Shown: positions 18,085 through 27,086 of the stretch, piece by piece
How the letters are laid out: every line of letters begins with the position of its first letter
How positions within the stretch are numbered: position 1 is the first letter of the stretch
DNA from: Pseudomonas cichorii
GTDB lineage: Bacteria > Pseudomonadota > Gammaproteobacteria > Pseudomonadales > Pseudomonadaceae
Length of the DNA: 64,000 nt
NCBI RefSeq assembly: GCF_003700275.1
Contig: NZ_RBRE01000035.1
Coordinates: forward strand, 236,636 to 300,635
Reading direction: 5' to 3'
Program-made: the position numbers and the translations under genes
Notes under the pieces: generated by a model
What the model saw: the letters and a program-made list of their open reading frames with translations, nothing else
What the model was told of the DNA's origin: nothing
Databases searched by the model: none

Positions 18085-18903
18085 TCAATTCCTGTAGTCG
18101 GTGTCGGTGCGTTCAAGCTGACGGATCAAGGCATTCCAGTGCCGGGCTACTGCCGGTCCGTGACCATCCTTGATGGCCTTGGCCTGATTCTCGACGGTGG
18201 CGACCACCTCGGCAGGCGGGAAGATCAGCTCCGCATTGCCTGCGGCCTGGGCAGCGATCTGGATATTGCAGGCGTACTCCAGCGCATGCAGTTGATGAAA
18301 GGCGTGCTCGACACTTACCCCGGCAGTCAGCAGCCCGTGGTTGCGCAGGATCATCACACTCTTGTCGCCCAGATCGGCTACCAGCCGCTTACGCTCGTCC
18401 AGATTCAGGGCAATCCCTTCATAACCGTGATAGGCCACCCTTCCCGAGAACCCCAGGGAATGCTGGGAAATCGGCAGCAGGCCATCCTTTTGCGCCGACA
18501 CCGCAATGCCATCGCGGGTATGGGTATGCAGCACCGCCAGAAGATCCGGGCGCGCGCCGTGAATCGCACTGTGGATCACGTACCCGGCATAGTTGATACC
18601 CAGCCCGGTGGGATCGTCGACGATGGTGCCGTCGATATCGACCTTGACCAGATTCGAGGCGGTGATTTCATCGAACAACAGGCCAAAGGCGTTGATCAGG
18701 AAGTGCTCGTCGGGGCCTGGCACCCGCGCCGAGAAATGGGTGTAGATGTGATCGGTCCAGCGCTTGAGTGCCGCAAGACGATAAGCCGCCGCCAGCTTGA
18801 CCCGCACTTCCCACTCCTCGGGCGAAACCCGGTCCCGGACGCTGTCCGAGTGTTGCGGGCCTGACGTCCCTTGCTGGACGGGCAAAGCGCTGACGTTGCT
18901 CAT
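18085..18903 (-). CDS. Class II aldolase/adducin family protein
   Basis: 272 residues. The class II aldolase fold is recognised from 'ALKRWTDHIYTHFSARVP', the metal-binding 'AVLHTHTRDGIAVSAQ' (two His) and 'MILRNHGLLTAG' (third His). The N-terminal 30 residues are a variable extension. Family members are aldolases, epimerases or decarboxylases acting on phosphorylated sugars or similar; the substrate here cannot be deduced. The ATG has AGGAG 7 nt upstream. It is monocistronic, with an AT-rich promoter region at 18925-19010. Confidence 0.85.
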   Translation of the reverse strand: MSNVSALPVQQGTSGPQHSDSVRDRVSPEEWEVRVKLAAAYRLAALKRWTDHIYTHFSARVPGPDEHFLINAFGLLFDEITASNLVKVDIDGTIVDDPTGLGINYAGYVIHSAIHGARPDLLAVLHTHTRDGIAVSAQKDGLLPISQHSLGFSGRVAYHGYEGIALNLDERKRLVADLGDKSVMILRNHGLLTAGVSVEHAFHQLHALEYACNIQIAAQAAGNAELIFPPAEVVATVENQAKAIKDGHGPAVARHWNALIRQLERTDTDYRN

Positions 18904-19034
18904 GGTATTGCTCCTGAATGACTTTAAAACCTGTCACGCAAGACTAAGCCCATAGGAAAATCATTAAAAATCACATTTTCTTCTAAGCTAATTATTAAAA
19001 AATGGAATGTTAGATAGAGCGCAAGCTTTAAGCG

Positions 19035-19102
19035 GCAAGGGCAAGCCCCCTTCCACCCAGTCGGCACAGGAAGTGTCCAACCGGGGGCGAGGCAAGCCCG
19101 TT
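19035..19102. repeat. Degenerate REP-like sequence
   Basis: GGGCAAGCCCCC near 19039 and GGCAAGCCC near 19091 are copies of the REP arm seen at 12363-12386, with GCCCCC/GGGGGC able to pair across the element. It lies just downstream of gor. Confidence 0.4.
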
Positions 19103-19105
19103 TTT

Positions 19106-20464
19106 TTAGCGCGCTACCGGTGTACGCATGGTCACGAACTCTTCGGCAGCGGTCGGGTGTACACCAATGGTGTCATCAAAAATCTGCTTGGTTGCGCCAG
19201 CCTTGATGGCGATGGCCAGGCTCTGCACGATCTCCCCGGCATCCGGCCCGACCATGTGGCAGCCCAGCACGCGATCAGTCTGGACATCGACGATCAGCTT
19301 CATGAAGGTGCGTTCCTGATCGTCGGTCAGGGTCAGTTTCATCGGCCGGAAACGGCTCTCGAAAACCTGCACCTGATGCCCGGCCTTGAGCGCGTCCTCT
19401 TCGGTCAGGCCGACCGTGCCGATGTTCGGCAGGCTGAAGACTGCAGTCGGAATATGGTTGTAATCCACTGGACGATACTGCTCCGGCTTGAACAACCGTC
19501 GCGCCACGGCCATGCCTTCAGCCAGCGCCACCGGCGTCAGTTGCACACCACCGATCACATCGCCAATCGCCAGAATCGACGGCTCGCTGCTCTGATAATG
19601 CTCGTCGACTTCGATATAACCGCGCTCGTCGAGTTTGACGTCGACGGTTTCCAGGCCAAGGTTGTCGAGCATCGGACGCCGCCCGGTGGCATAGAACACA
19701 CAATCGGTTTCCAGCGTGCTGCCATCCTTGAGCGCCAGCAGGAGACTGCCGTCAGCCTGTTTTTCGATGCGCTCGATATCGCTGTTGAAGCGTACGTTCA
19801 TGTGTCGCTTGACCAGCTCTTCATGCAGATGGGTACGCACCCCGCCATCGAAGCCGCGCAGAAACAGGTCGCCGCGATACAGCAACGTGGTGTCGGCACC
19901 CAGGCCATTGAAGATCGAGGCGAACTCCACGGCAATGTAACCGCCGCCGACCACGACGATACGCTTGGGCAGTTCCTTGAGGTAGAAGGCTTCGTTGGAC
20001 GTGATTGCATGCTCGCGGCCGGGAACGTCCGGAACCTGCGGCCAGCCACCGGTCGCGATCAGGATGCGTTCGGCACTGTAGCGTTGGCCGTTGATTTCCA
20101 CCTGTTGCGGACCGGTAATGCGCGCATGGCCTTCCAGCAGAGTGACGCCGCTGTTGACCAGCAGATTGCGATAGATACCGTTGAGACGGTTGATTTCACG
20201 GTCCTTGTTGGCGATCAGCGTGGCCCAGTCGAACTGTGTCTCGCCGACTGTCCAGCCAAAGCCTTTGGCCTGCTCGAAGTCTTCGGAATAGTGGGCACCG
20301 TACACCAGCAGTTTTTTCGGAACGCAGCCCACATTGACGCATGTTCCGCCCAGATAGCGGCTTTCGGCCACGGCCACCCGCGCACCGAAACCTGCAGCGA
20401 AACGCGCCGCCCTTACCCCACCGGAACCGGCGCCAATTACAAAAAGATCGAAGTCGTAAGCCAT
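19106..20464 (-). CDS. gor: Glutathione-disulfide reductase
   Basis: A 452-residue NADPH-dependent flavoenzyme that regenerates reduced glutathione. FAD site '[17 protein letters not shown]'; redox disulfide C42/C47 in '[13 protein letters not shown]'; NAD(P) site '[19 protein letters not shown]'; C-terminal catalytic His-Glu in '[11 protein letters not shown]'. The NADP specificity residues appear as '[13 protein letters not shown]'. It is full length and sits upstream of no obvious partner; a terminator-like hairpin separates it from galU. Confidence 0.96.
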   Translation of the reverse strand: MAYDFDLFVIGAGSGGVRAARFAAGFGARVAVAESRYLGGTCVNVGCVPKKLLVYGAHYSEDFEQAKGFGWTVGETQFDWATLIANKDREINRLNGIYRNLLVNSGVTLLEGHARITGPQQVEINGQRYSAERILIATGGWPQVPDVPGREHAITSNEAFYLKELPKRIVVVGGGYIAVEFASIFNGLGADTTLLYRGDLFLRGFDGGVRTHLHEELVKRHMNVRFNSDIERIEKQADGSLLLALKDGSTLETDCVFYATGRRPMLDNLGLETVDVKLDERGYIEVDEHYQSSEPSILAIGDVIGGVQLTPVALAEGMAVARRLFKPEQYRPVDYNHIPTAVFSLPNIGTVGLTEEDALKAGHQVQVFESRFRPMKLTLTDDQERTFMKLIVDVQTDRVLGCHMVGPDAGEIVQSLAIAIKAGATKQIFDDTIGVHPTAAEEFVTMRTPVAR

Positions 20465-20520
20465 TACTGTCTCCTGAGCGATGGCACCAGCATAACCGCT
20501 AAGCGGTCAGTCAGAAATGA

Positions 20521-20545
20521 CAAAGCCACCCGAAGGTGGCCTTGT
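20521..20545 (-). terminator. Terminator of galU
   Basis: GCCACC-loop-GGTGGC stem (20525-20540) with T-rich sequence on the minus-strand exit (TTTGTCATTT), 29 nt after the galU stop. Confidence 0.7.
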
Positions 20546-20568
20546 CTTGCAGCGTGTACGAGCGTGGA

Positions 20569-21408
20569 TCAGTAAGCCTTGCCCGTTTTGTAGAAGTGCT
20601 CGAAGCAGAAGTTGGTTGCTTCGATATAGCCTTCGGCGCCGCCACAGTCGAAACGCTGGCCCTTGAACTTGTAGGCCAGAACGTTACCTTCGGCAGCCTG
20701 CTTCATCAGCGCGTCGGTGATCTGGATTTCGCCGCCCTTGCCTGGCGCGGTCTGTTCGATCTTCTCGAAAATGTCCGGAGTCAGGATGTAGCGACCAATG
20801 ATTGCCATGTTCGATGGCGCGTCTTCAGGCTTCGGCTTCTCGACCATGTCAGTGACACGGAACAGGCCTGGCTTGATTTCGTCACCGGCGATGACGCCGT
20901 ACTTGTTGGTTTCCTGCGGGTCGACTTCCTGGATCGCAATGATCGAGCAGCCGTAATGGTTGTGCAGCTTGACCATCTGCGCCAGTACACCGTCGCCGTC
21001 CAGGTTGACGCACAGGTCGTCCGCCAGAACCACGGCGAACGCTTCCTTGCCGATCAGAGGACGACCGCTGAGGATCGCGTGACCCAAACCTTTCATTTCG
21101 GTCTGGCGAGTGTAGGAGAAGCTGCACTCGTCGATCAGCTTGCGGATACCAACCAGATACTTCTCTTTGTCCGTACCCTTGATCTGGTGTTCCAGCTCGT
21201 AGCTGATGTCGAAATGGTCTTCCAGTGCGCGCTTGCCGCGACCGGTGACGATGGAGATCTCATTCAAACCAGCGGCAAGCGCTTCTTCCACACCGTATTG
21301 GATCAGTGGCTTGTTGACCACCGGCAGCATTTCCTTGGGCATGGCCTTGGTCGCTGGCAAAAAGCGAGTGCCGTAACCGGCTGCTGGGAACAAGCATTTC
21401 TTGATCAT
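20569..21408 (-). CDS. galU: UTP-glucose-1-phosphate uridylyltransferase
   Basis: 279 residues, forming UDP-glucose from glucose-1-phosphate. The nucleotidyltransferase motif 'LFPAAGYGTRFLPATKAMPKEMLP' is at the N-terminus, followed by 'QYGVEEALAAGLNEISIVTGRGK' and 'GLGHAILSGRP'. It lies 44 nt after ugd on the same strand, so UDP-glucose made here can be oxidised by the neighbour to UDP-glucuronate for surface polysaccharides. Confidence 0.97.
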   Translation of the reverse strand: MIKKCLFPAAGYGTRFLPATKAMPKEMLPVVNKPLIQYGVEEALAAGLNEISIVTGRGKRALEDHFDISYELEHQIKGTDKEKYLVGIRKLIDECSFSYTRQTEMKGLGHAILSGRPLIGKEAFAVVLADDLCVNLDGDGVLAQMVKLHNHYGCSIIAIQEVDPQETNKYGVIAGDEIKPGLFRVTDMVEKPKPEDAPSNMAIIGRYILTPDIFEKIEQTAPGKGGEIQITDALMKQAAEGNVLAYKFKGQRFDCGGAEGYIEATNFCFEHFYKTGKAY

Positions 21409-21452
21409 AAAAGTCCTTGGTAAGGGCTGTTGGTGTTAGCGGCGCAGTCTAA

Positions 21453-22814
21453 TCAGGCGGCGGTCACCTTACAATGCCCCGCCACTGGCCGTCCGATGCC
21501 ATGGTAGAGGAATCCGTGCGCAGATAGTTCCGCAAAATCGTAGATATTGCGTCCATCAAAGATCACCGGCATGCGCATCAGACCGCGCACCCGAATGAAG
21601 TCCGGCTGACGAAACTGCTTCCATTCGGTCAGCAGGACCACTGCATCTGCACCCTCGACACAGCTGTATAACGACTCGCTCAAGCGTAGCTGAGCACTTT
21701 GCACTGCGCCGCAATAATGTTCGGCCACTGGTCCCATGGCCGCAGGATCAGTGGCCTGCACCCTGGCACCGGCCGCCAGCAAGGCATCGATCAGCACCAG
21801 GCTGGGCGCCTCGCGAATATCGTCGGTGCCGGGCTTGAATGCCAGGCCCCACACGGCAATCGTCCGCCCTTGCAGGTAGCCACCAAAATGCTGGAGCAAC
21901 GCCTGGAACAACCAGATCTTCTGCATGGCATTGCGCTGTTGCACGGCACGCAGGATCTGCGGCTCGAAGCCCTGCTGTTCGGCCGTGCGAATCAATGCCT
22001 GCACGTCCTTGGGAAAACACGAGCCGCCATAGCCACAACCGGCATAGATGAAATGCGTGCCGATGCGCTTGTCACTGCCGATGCCGCGCCGCACCTGCTC
22101 GATGTCCACACCCAGATGCGCACACAGGCCGGCCATTTCGTTGATAAAGGAAATCTTGGTCGCCAGAAAGGCATTGGCGGCGTACTTGCTGAACTCGGCA
22201 GCACGTACATCCATCACCAGGGCACGCTCGCGGTTGCGCAGGAACGGCGCGTACAAGCGCTGCAGCAGTTGCGCGGATTCCGGCTCGGCACAGCCCAGAA
22301 TCACCCGGTCCGGGCGCATGAAATCCGCGATGGCAGCGCCTTCCTTGAGAAACTCGGGATTGCTCGCCACCGCGACACGGGCCGTGAGGCCACGTCGCGA
22401 CATTTGTCCGTTGATGCGCAGCGCCACGGTTTCGGCGGTACCGACCGGCACCGTCGACTTGTTGACCACCAGACAGGCCCGAGCCAGGCAATGACCCAGT
22501 TGATCCGCGACCTTCAACACATGCGAGAGGTCCGCCGTGCCATCCTCGCTGGCGGGTGTACCCACCGCGATGAAAATGATCTCCGCCTGGCGTACGCCCT
22601 CTTCCAGGCTTGAGGTAAAACGCAACAAGCCACTGGCCTGCTGTTCCTTAAGCATGGGCTCCAGGCCCGGCTCGTAGATCGGGCATTCGCCGCGGCGCAA
22701 GGCGGCAATTCTCTGCAACCGGGTTTCGACACACACCACCTGATTGCCCATTTCGGCAAAGCAGGCCGCCGTTACCAGCCCTACGTATCCGGCACCGATT
22801 ATGCATAGTCGCAT
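21453..22814 (-). CDS. ugd: UDP-glucose 6-dehydrogenase
   Basis: A 453-residue NAD-dependent enzyme making UDP-glucuronate. Rossmann motif 'CIIGAGYVGLVTAACFAEMG' starts the protein. The catalytic Cys is in 'GCGYGGSCFPKDVQAL' (about 250) and the C-terminal domain contains 'WGLAFKPGTDDIREAPSL'. The ATG at 22814 begins right before the Rossmann strand and has GGAGAGG upstream; the 37 residues before it in the open frame are not family-like. It forms a two-gene unit with galU. Confidence 0.95.
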   Translation of the reverse strand: MRLCIIGAGYVGLVTAACFAEMGNQVVCVETRLQRIAALRRGECPIYEPGLEPMLKEQQASGLLRFTSSLEEGVRQAEIIFIAVGTPASEDGTADLSHVLKVADQLGHCLARACLVVNKSTVPVGTAETVALRINGQMSRRGLTARVAVASNPEFLKEGAAIADFMRPDRVILGCAEPESAQLLQRLYAPFLRNRERALVMDVRAAEFSKYAANAFLATKISFINEMAGLCAHLGVDIEQVRRGIGSDKRIGTHFIYAGCGYGGSCFPKDVQALIRTAEQQGFEPQILRAVQQRNAMQKIWLFQALLQHFGGYLQGRTIAVWGLAFKPGTDDIREAPSLVLIDALLAAGARVQATDPAAMGPVAEHYCGAVQSAQLRLSESLYSCVEGADAVVLLTEWKQFRQPDFIRVRGLMRMPVIFDGRNIYDFAELSAHGFLYHGIGRPVAGHCKVTAA

Positions 22815-22987
22815 GTGTCGCCTCTCCGCTCGGGTTTGCGACAATTGCAACGCAAACCGATTGCAGCACGGCGACAGACACATGACAGAAGAATTATCAT
22901 GCAATTCATGGCGGAACGATGGCACTGCCGATCAGTCCAACCCCTGTACTGCACACTCTCCCCCAGCCTTATCTTGAAGCGAAAAAC

Positions 22988-23269
22988 ATGATCAGAGTTC
23001 TGTCCATTATTGCTGTACTGGGCCTGACTGGCTGCGCAACCGCATCCAACACGTACCTGAAGAATGGCAAGCAGGGCTTGAGCATCGACTGCTCGGGCGA
23101 AGCCATGTCATGGGCCAGTTGCTATGAAAAGGCCGACGCCTCCTGTGCCGGCACCGGCTACGAGATTGTCGGCACCGATGGCACGCCACGACCGGCAGAA
23201 AGCGAGAAAACCCTTGGCCTGGACGTAGGCAACTACAAGAGCCGCAGCGTACTGGTGGTCTGCAAGTAA
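22988..23269 (+). CDS. Small lipoprotein
   Basis: 93 residues with a lipoprotein signal ('VLGLTGCATA', Cys at about 16) and a short mature domain holding four further cysteines ('SIDCSGEAMSWASCYEKADASC' region, then 'LVVCK' at the end), which suggests disulfides in the periplasm. Function unknown. The ATG at 22988 is required for the lipobox; the ribosome-binding site is weak. The mature part has the look of Pseudomonas proteins often annotated only as lipoprotein. Confidence 0.75.
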   Translation: MIRVLSIIAVLGLTGCATASNTYLKNGKQGLSIDCSGEAMSWASCYEKADASCAGTGYEIVGTDGTPRPAESEKTLGLDVGNYKSRSVLVVCK

Positions 23270-23273
23270 GCCG

Positions 23274-23627
23274 TCAACCTGAAATACAGGCTTCGACTGC
23301 ATGCTGCACATCCTTGAAACGCAGAGGCAGATTGGAAAGACGTTCGTAAACCTTGATGGTACTGCCTCCGGAGCGATTCTCGACAGAAACGACCGCTGCG
23401 GGGGCATTGCTGAGCTTTTGCGCAACGATGATACGCAAGCCATCGCGATGACGCTCAATGACCGGAGGATCGCGACTCTCGTCGATCTTGCCGATGAAGC
23501 AATCGGCATATTGTCGAGGCGTCTTGCCGGACATCACGTTCATGGTTGCGGGCGTATGCTCGATTTCTTCTACGGTGGCACATCCGCCCAGCGTTAGAAG
23601 AACCATGACTACAACGGCCAGTTTCAT
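23274..23627 (-). CDS. Small lipoprotein
   Basis: 117 residues. Lipoprotein signal 'VVMVLLTLGGCATVEE', Cys at about 16. The mature part contains 'YADCFIGKIDESRDPPVIERHRDGLRIIV' and 'IKVYERLSNLPLRFKDVQHAVEACIS', one Cys pair. Convergent with the other lipoprotein gene, 4 bp apart. Function unknown; no family recognised. Confidence 0.7.
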   Translation of the reverse strand: MKLAVVVMVLLTLGGCATVEEIEHTPATMNVMSGKTPRQYADCFIGKIDESRDPPVIERHRDGLRIIVAQKLSNAPAAVVSVENRSGGSTIKVYERLSNLPLRFKDVQHAVEACISG

Positions 23628-23796
23628 ACAATCCCCTCCAGATTAAAGGTGCTACGACAAGCACAGGCGCGATTAGATCCCGACTGAGGCACTTTTTACC
23701 AGAAAGACTGCAATTAACAGCCAATCAACGTCAAATAGCCGGCCCCACATGCTATCGTTTTGATTTTTCAGAAAAAGCCCTGCTTCGGAGACACCC

Positions 23797-24102
23797 ATGA
23801 AATTCGTACACCAGCGTGAGCACTTGAACGAGGACGACCTGGTCGTCATTGAATGCTCGCAAACGTGCAATATCCGCCTGATGAACGACGCAAACTTTCG
23901 CAGTTTCAAGAACGGCGGGCGCCACACCTATCACGGCGGTGCCTTCGACAAGTTCCCGGCCAAGATCGCTGCGCCGAGCACCGGTTTCTGGAATATCACC
24001 ATCGATACCAGTGGCCGCAAGCCAAGCGCGAATGCGGGACACAAGCCGCAATTCACTCACTCGATCAAGATCGTCCGCCGCTCGACCTCGCGCCTGAGCT
24101 GA
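23797..24102 (+). CDS. DUF1883 domain protein
   Basis: 101 residues. Signature 'MKFVHQREHLNEDDLVVIECSQTCNIRLMNDANFRSFKNG' start and 'HTYHGGAFDKFPAKIAAPSTGFWNITIDT' match the DUF1883 family, a small all-beta cytosolic protein of unknown function. The C-terminus is basic. GGAG lies 8 nt before the ATG. A 59-codon gene follows after 16 nt and is probably in the same operon. Confidence 0.8.
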   Translation: MKFVHQREHLNEDDLVVIECSQTCNIRLMNDANFRSFKNGGRHTYHGGAFDKFPAKIAAPSTGFWNITIDTSGRKPSANAGHKPQFTHSIKIVRRSTSRLS

Positions 24103-24118
24103 TGCCCAAGGAGTCACT

Positions 24119-24298
24119 GTGAACAACCCTGCCCCTACAACCAAATACGCCGTCAGCTACAAACTCAATGGCGAGCGCCGCTTCGAGTTCGCGCAACTGC
24201 AATCCGCTTCGGTAGAAGAAGCCAGGGCCGCACTGGAAAAGATGCACGGCCAGGGCGATGACCAGATCACCGACGTGAAAGTCAGCAAGGCTCTCTAA
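24119..24298 (+). CDS. Small protein of 59 residues
   Basis: Starts with GTG at 24119 behind a perfect AAGGAG (24108-24113, 5-nt spacing), 16 nt after the DUF1883 stop. The product begins MNNPAPTTKYAVSYKLNG and ends TDVKVSKAL; it looks like a small beta-alpha-beta fold ('YAVSYKLNGERRFEFAQLQS', then 'SVEEARAALEKMH'). The strong ribosome-binding site and operon position support a real gene. Function unknown. Confidence 0.7.
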   Translation: MNNPAPTTKYAVSYKLNGERRFEFAQLQSASVEEARAALEKMHGQGDDQITDVKVSKAL

Positions 24299-24310
24299 CC
24301 CTAGCAGGTT

Positions 24311-24358
24311 CCTCTGCCTCAAGATCTCCACTTATCGTGGCGACCTGAGGCACAGAGG
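24311..24358. other. Long hairpin between convergent genes
   Basis: CCTCTGCCTCA (24311-24321) pairs with TGAGG-CA-CAGAGG (24346-24358), with an inner CCAC/GTGG. No T-run follows, so it may be a mRNA 3'-end stabiliser or a weak terminator for both sides. Confidence 0.45.
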
Positions 24359-24369
24359 AGATCAGAAAC

Positions 24370-26199
24370 TCACGAAGACGCTTCGGCAGCCGCCTTGAAG
24401 CCACAGGATGTACGCGCCTTGAGCGGGCACTCCGCCCGATGCAGGTTCAGCGCAGTGTTGATGATGCCGATATGGCTGAATGCCTGGGGGAAATTGCCCA
24501 GCATGTGCTTGCCTTTCGGCTCGTACTGTTCAGCCAGCAGGCCAACGTCATTACACAGACCGCACAGACGGTCGAACAACTCTCTGGCTTCCTGCTTGCG
24601 CCCTTGCAGCACATAGACATCGGCCAGCCAGAACGAACACACCAGGAAGGTCCCTTCAAGCCCTGATACACCATCGTCACTGCGATCGTTGTCATAGCGC
24701 AGCAACAGACCATCCTGCATCAGGGTCTGCTCGATCTGCTCTACGGTGGCCACCACTCGCGGGTCATTGGCAGGCAGAAACCCGGTCAGGGCGATTTGCA
24801 GCAGGCTGGCGTCCATTTCGGTAGCGCCATAGGTCTGCACGAAGCAGCCCAGTTGCGGGTTGAAACCATTGCGACAGACATCGGCATGAATCTGATCCGC
24901 CACATCGCGATAATGCTGCGCCAGGGCGCGATCCTCATCCGTCACCGCGACCTGGGCAACCTGCGTGGCATTGCGGTCGAAAGCGACCCAGGCCATGACC
25001 TTGGAATGGGTAAAATGCCGCGGCTCGGAACGAATTTCCCAGATACCGGCATCCGGCAGATGCCAGACCGTTTCCAGGAACGGCATCACCACCCTGGAAA
25101 TCGCAAGGCTGCGCGGGTGTGGCGGCATCCCGCCATTGAGCGCCTGAATCATCGCATCGGCGACTTCGCCGTAGACATCCAGTTGCCGCTGGGTCGCAGC
25201 CGCGTTACCGATGCGCACCGGCTTCGAGCCTTTGTAGCCGCTCAAGGGCACTTCATATTCCAGCAGCCGCCGCTCACCGCCCAGGCCATACATGATCTGT
25301 ATCTGCTCGGGATTGCCCGCAACCGAACGCAGCAGCCAGTCACGCCACCGGGTCGCCTCCTCGAAATACCCCAGGTTCATGAATGCCAGCAGTGTCATGG
25401 TTGCATCGCGCAACCAGCAATACCGATAGTCCCAATTGCGCTCACCGCCCAACTCTTCGGGCAGCGAGGTGGTCACGGCAGCGACGATACCGCCAGTGGG
25501 TTGATAGGTCATGGCCTTGAGCGTGATCAGCGAGCGCTTGACCTGCGCGGTCCATGGACCGACATCGGGGCAGCGCTCGGAAAACTCTCGCCAGTAGGCT
25601 TCGGTATCCAGCAGCGCCTGCTCGGCGTCGATGTCAGGAAGTATGGGTTCATATGACGGCTGGTAAGCGAGGGTGAACACCCTGCGCTCGCCGGCAGCCA
25701 CGTGAAAATCACTGCCGGTGTGATGGTCATGCGGCTGCAGGGAAACCGGACTGCGCAACACGAGCATTTCCGGCCCCGCCACGGCGGTCAGGGTGTGCGG
25801 GTCTTTTTTCTCGACCCACGGCACCGTACTGCCGTAATCGAAGCGAATCGCAAGGTCCATGCTGAAGCGCACCCGCCCCTCCAGACCGACCACGATCCGC
25901 ACGACCCGGTTATCGCCGCCCATGGGCATGAAATCAATCAGTACCGCCCGCCCGTTCGGCGTACTGAACAAGGTTTCCAGAACCAGGGTTCCCTCGCTGT
26001 AACGCCGCTCGACAGAGGTGATTTCTTCCCCCGGCGCGATCTTCCAGCGGCCGTTATCGCTGTCGCCCAGCAATGCCGCGAAACAGGCAGGTGCATCGAA
26101 ACGCGGGAAACACAGCCAGTCCAGCGAGCCATTTCGGGCAACCAGTGCGGCTGTCCGGCAGTTACCCAGCAATGCGTAGTCTTCAATCAGTGCAGCCAT
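24370..26199 (-). CDS. Glycoside hydrolase family 15 protein (trehalase/glucoamylase-like)
   Basis: 609 residues from the ATG at 26199. The N-terminal beta-sandwich ('MAALIEDYALLGNCRTAALVARNGSLDWLCFPRFD' start) is the trehalase-like N-terminal domain (DUF5911 type). The C-terminal (alpha/alpha)6 barrel has 'GGERNWDYRYCWLRDATMTLLAFMNLG', and near the end 'FLVCSFWLADVYVLQG' and 'FPQAFSHIGIINTALNL', typical GH15. The substrate could be trehalose or short alpha-glucans, both fitting the trehalose/glycogen genes at 31-42 kb. It is last in the gnd-zwf-HAD operon. A start at 26262 is possible but has no clear ribosome-binding site. Confidence 0.85.
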   Translation of the reverse strand: MAALIEDYALLGNCRTAALVARNGSLDWLCFPRFDAPACFAALLGDSDNGRWKIAPGEEITSVERRYSEGTLVLETLFSTPNGRAVLIDFMPMGGDNRVVRIVVGLEGRVRFSMDLAIRFDYGSTVPWVEKKDPHTLTAVAGPEMLVLRSPVSLQPHDHHTGSDFHVAAGERRVFTLAYQPSYEPILPDIDAEQALLDTEAYWREFSERCPDVGPWTAQVKRSLITLKAMTYQPTGGIVAAVTTSLPEELGGERNWDYRYCWLRDATMTLLAFMNLGYFEEATRWRDWLLRSVAGNPEQIQIMYGLGGERRLLEYEVPLSGYKGSKPVRIGNAAATQRQLDVYGEVADAMIQALNGGMPPHPRSLAISRVVMPFLETVWHLPDAGIWEIRSEPRHFTHSKVMAWVAFDRNATQVAQVAVTDEDRALAQHYRDVADQIHADVCRNGFNPQLGCFVQTYGATEMDASLLQIALTGFLPANDPRVVATVEQIEQTLMQDGLLLRYDNDRSDDGVSGLEGTFLVCSFWLADVYVLQGRKQEARELFDRLCGLCNDVGLLAEQYEPKGKHMLGNFPQAFSHIGIINTALNLHRAECPLKARTSCGFKAAAEASS

Positions 26200-26279
26200 T
26201 CGAGAATGTCCGTCCTTTTCGTGAAGCCGCGCCTGAAACCACTGCGATCGGTCGTGCTGCATTGAAAGCAGCAGATGCC

Positions 26280-27086
26280 TCAGCGCGGCAAGATGTAACG
26301 GTCGATGGCAAGCGCCACGCCGTCCTGCAGGTTGCTCTCGGTAACATGATCGGCCTGCCCTTGTACGCTGGCATCGGCCTGCCCCATGGCAATCGATAAT
26401 CCGGCACGCTGGAACATGGCGACATCATTGCCGCCATCGCCAATAGCGGCGGTATGCACAAGCTCCACGCCCAGATACTCGGCCAGGGTCGCCAGGGCCG
26501 CGCCCTTGTTGGCGGCCACTGCCGTGACGTCGAGGTAATAAGACTGGGAGCGCGCCGCCAGAGCACGCCCCTCGATAAGCGGGTTGAGACGGTTTTCCAG
26601 TACTTCCAGCAAGGCGAAGTCCGTACTGGAGGCAACGATCTTGTCGATTCGATCCAGGTACGGCTCGAAACTCTCCACCACCAGCGGCTCGTAGCCCAGC
26701 GCATGGCGCTCGTGATCGACGTAGGCGCCGTCAGGATCGAGCAACAGCCATTGATCATCGGCAAATACCCAGATCGCTACCTGCTCAGCGGCAAACAGCT
26801 CCAGACACGTGCGCGCAGCCTGTGGGTCGATGCGCCAGGCCGCCAGCAGGCTGCCGTCAGGATGAGTAATAGTGCCGCCGTTGAAGCCCGCCGTCGGCAG
26901 GTCGACGCCCAGGGCCTCGATCACATGGCGCATGGCCCGTGGCGGTCGGCTGCTGGCCACGGTGAAATGGATGCCCGCATCGCGCAATCGCCGTACCGCA
27001 TCGACAGTGGCCGGGGCAAGACTGTGATCGGGTCGCAGCAAGGTGCCGTCGATATCGGACATCATGAAGCGCACGGGATCAGTCAT
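26280..27086 (-). CDS. HAD-superfamily (Cof-type) sugar phosphatase
   Basis: 268 residues, HAD IIB/Cof type. Nucleophile motif 'MMSDIDGTLLRPDHSL' (DxDGT), motif II Ser/Thr in 'FTVASSRPPRAM', and a C-terminal 'AAIGDGGNDVAMFQRAGLSIAMGQA' (GDxxND). It overlaps the zwf stop by 8 nt, so translation is coupled. In this operon a sugar- or phosphogluconate-phosphatase role is plausible. The ATG at 27086 was chosen because the upstream 46 residues lie inside zwf and are not family-like. Confidence 0.85.
   Translation of the reverse strand: MTDPVRFMMSDIDGTLLRPDHSLAPATVDAVRRLRDAGIHFTVASSRPPRAMRHVIEALGVDLPTAGFNGGTITHPDGSLLAAWRIDPQAARTCLELFAAEQVAIWVFADDQWLLLDPDGAYVDHERHALGYEPLVVESFEPYLDRIDKIVASSTDFALLEVLENRLNPLIEGRALAARSQSYYLDVTAVAANKGAALATLAEYLGVELVHTAAIGDGGNDVAMFQRAGLSIAMGQADASVQGQADHVTESNLQDGVALAIDRYILPR

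Noticed and set aside
19007..20575. 522-codon frame antisense to gor
   Set aside because: Shadow ORF crossing the gor promoter and galU terminator.
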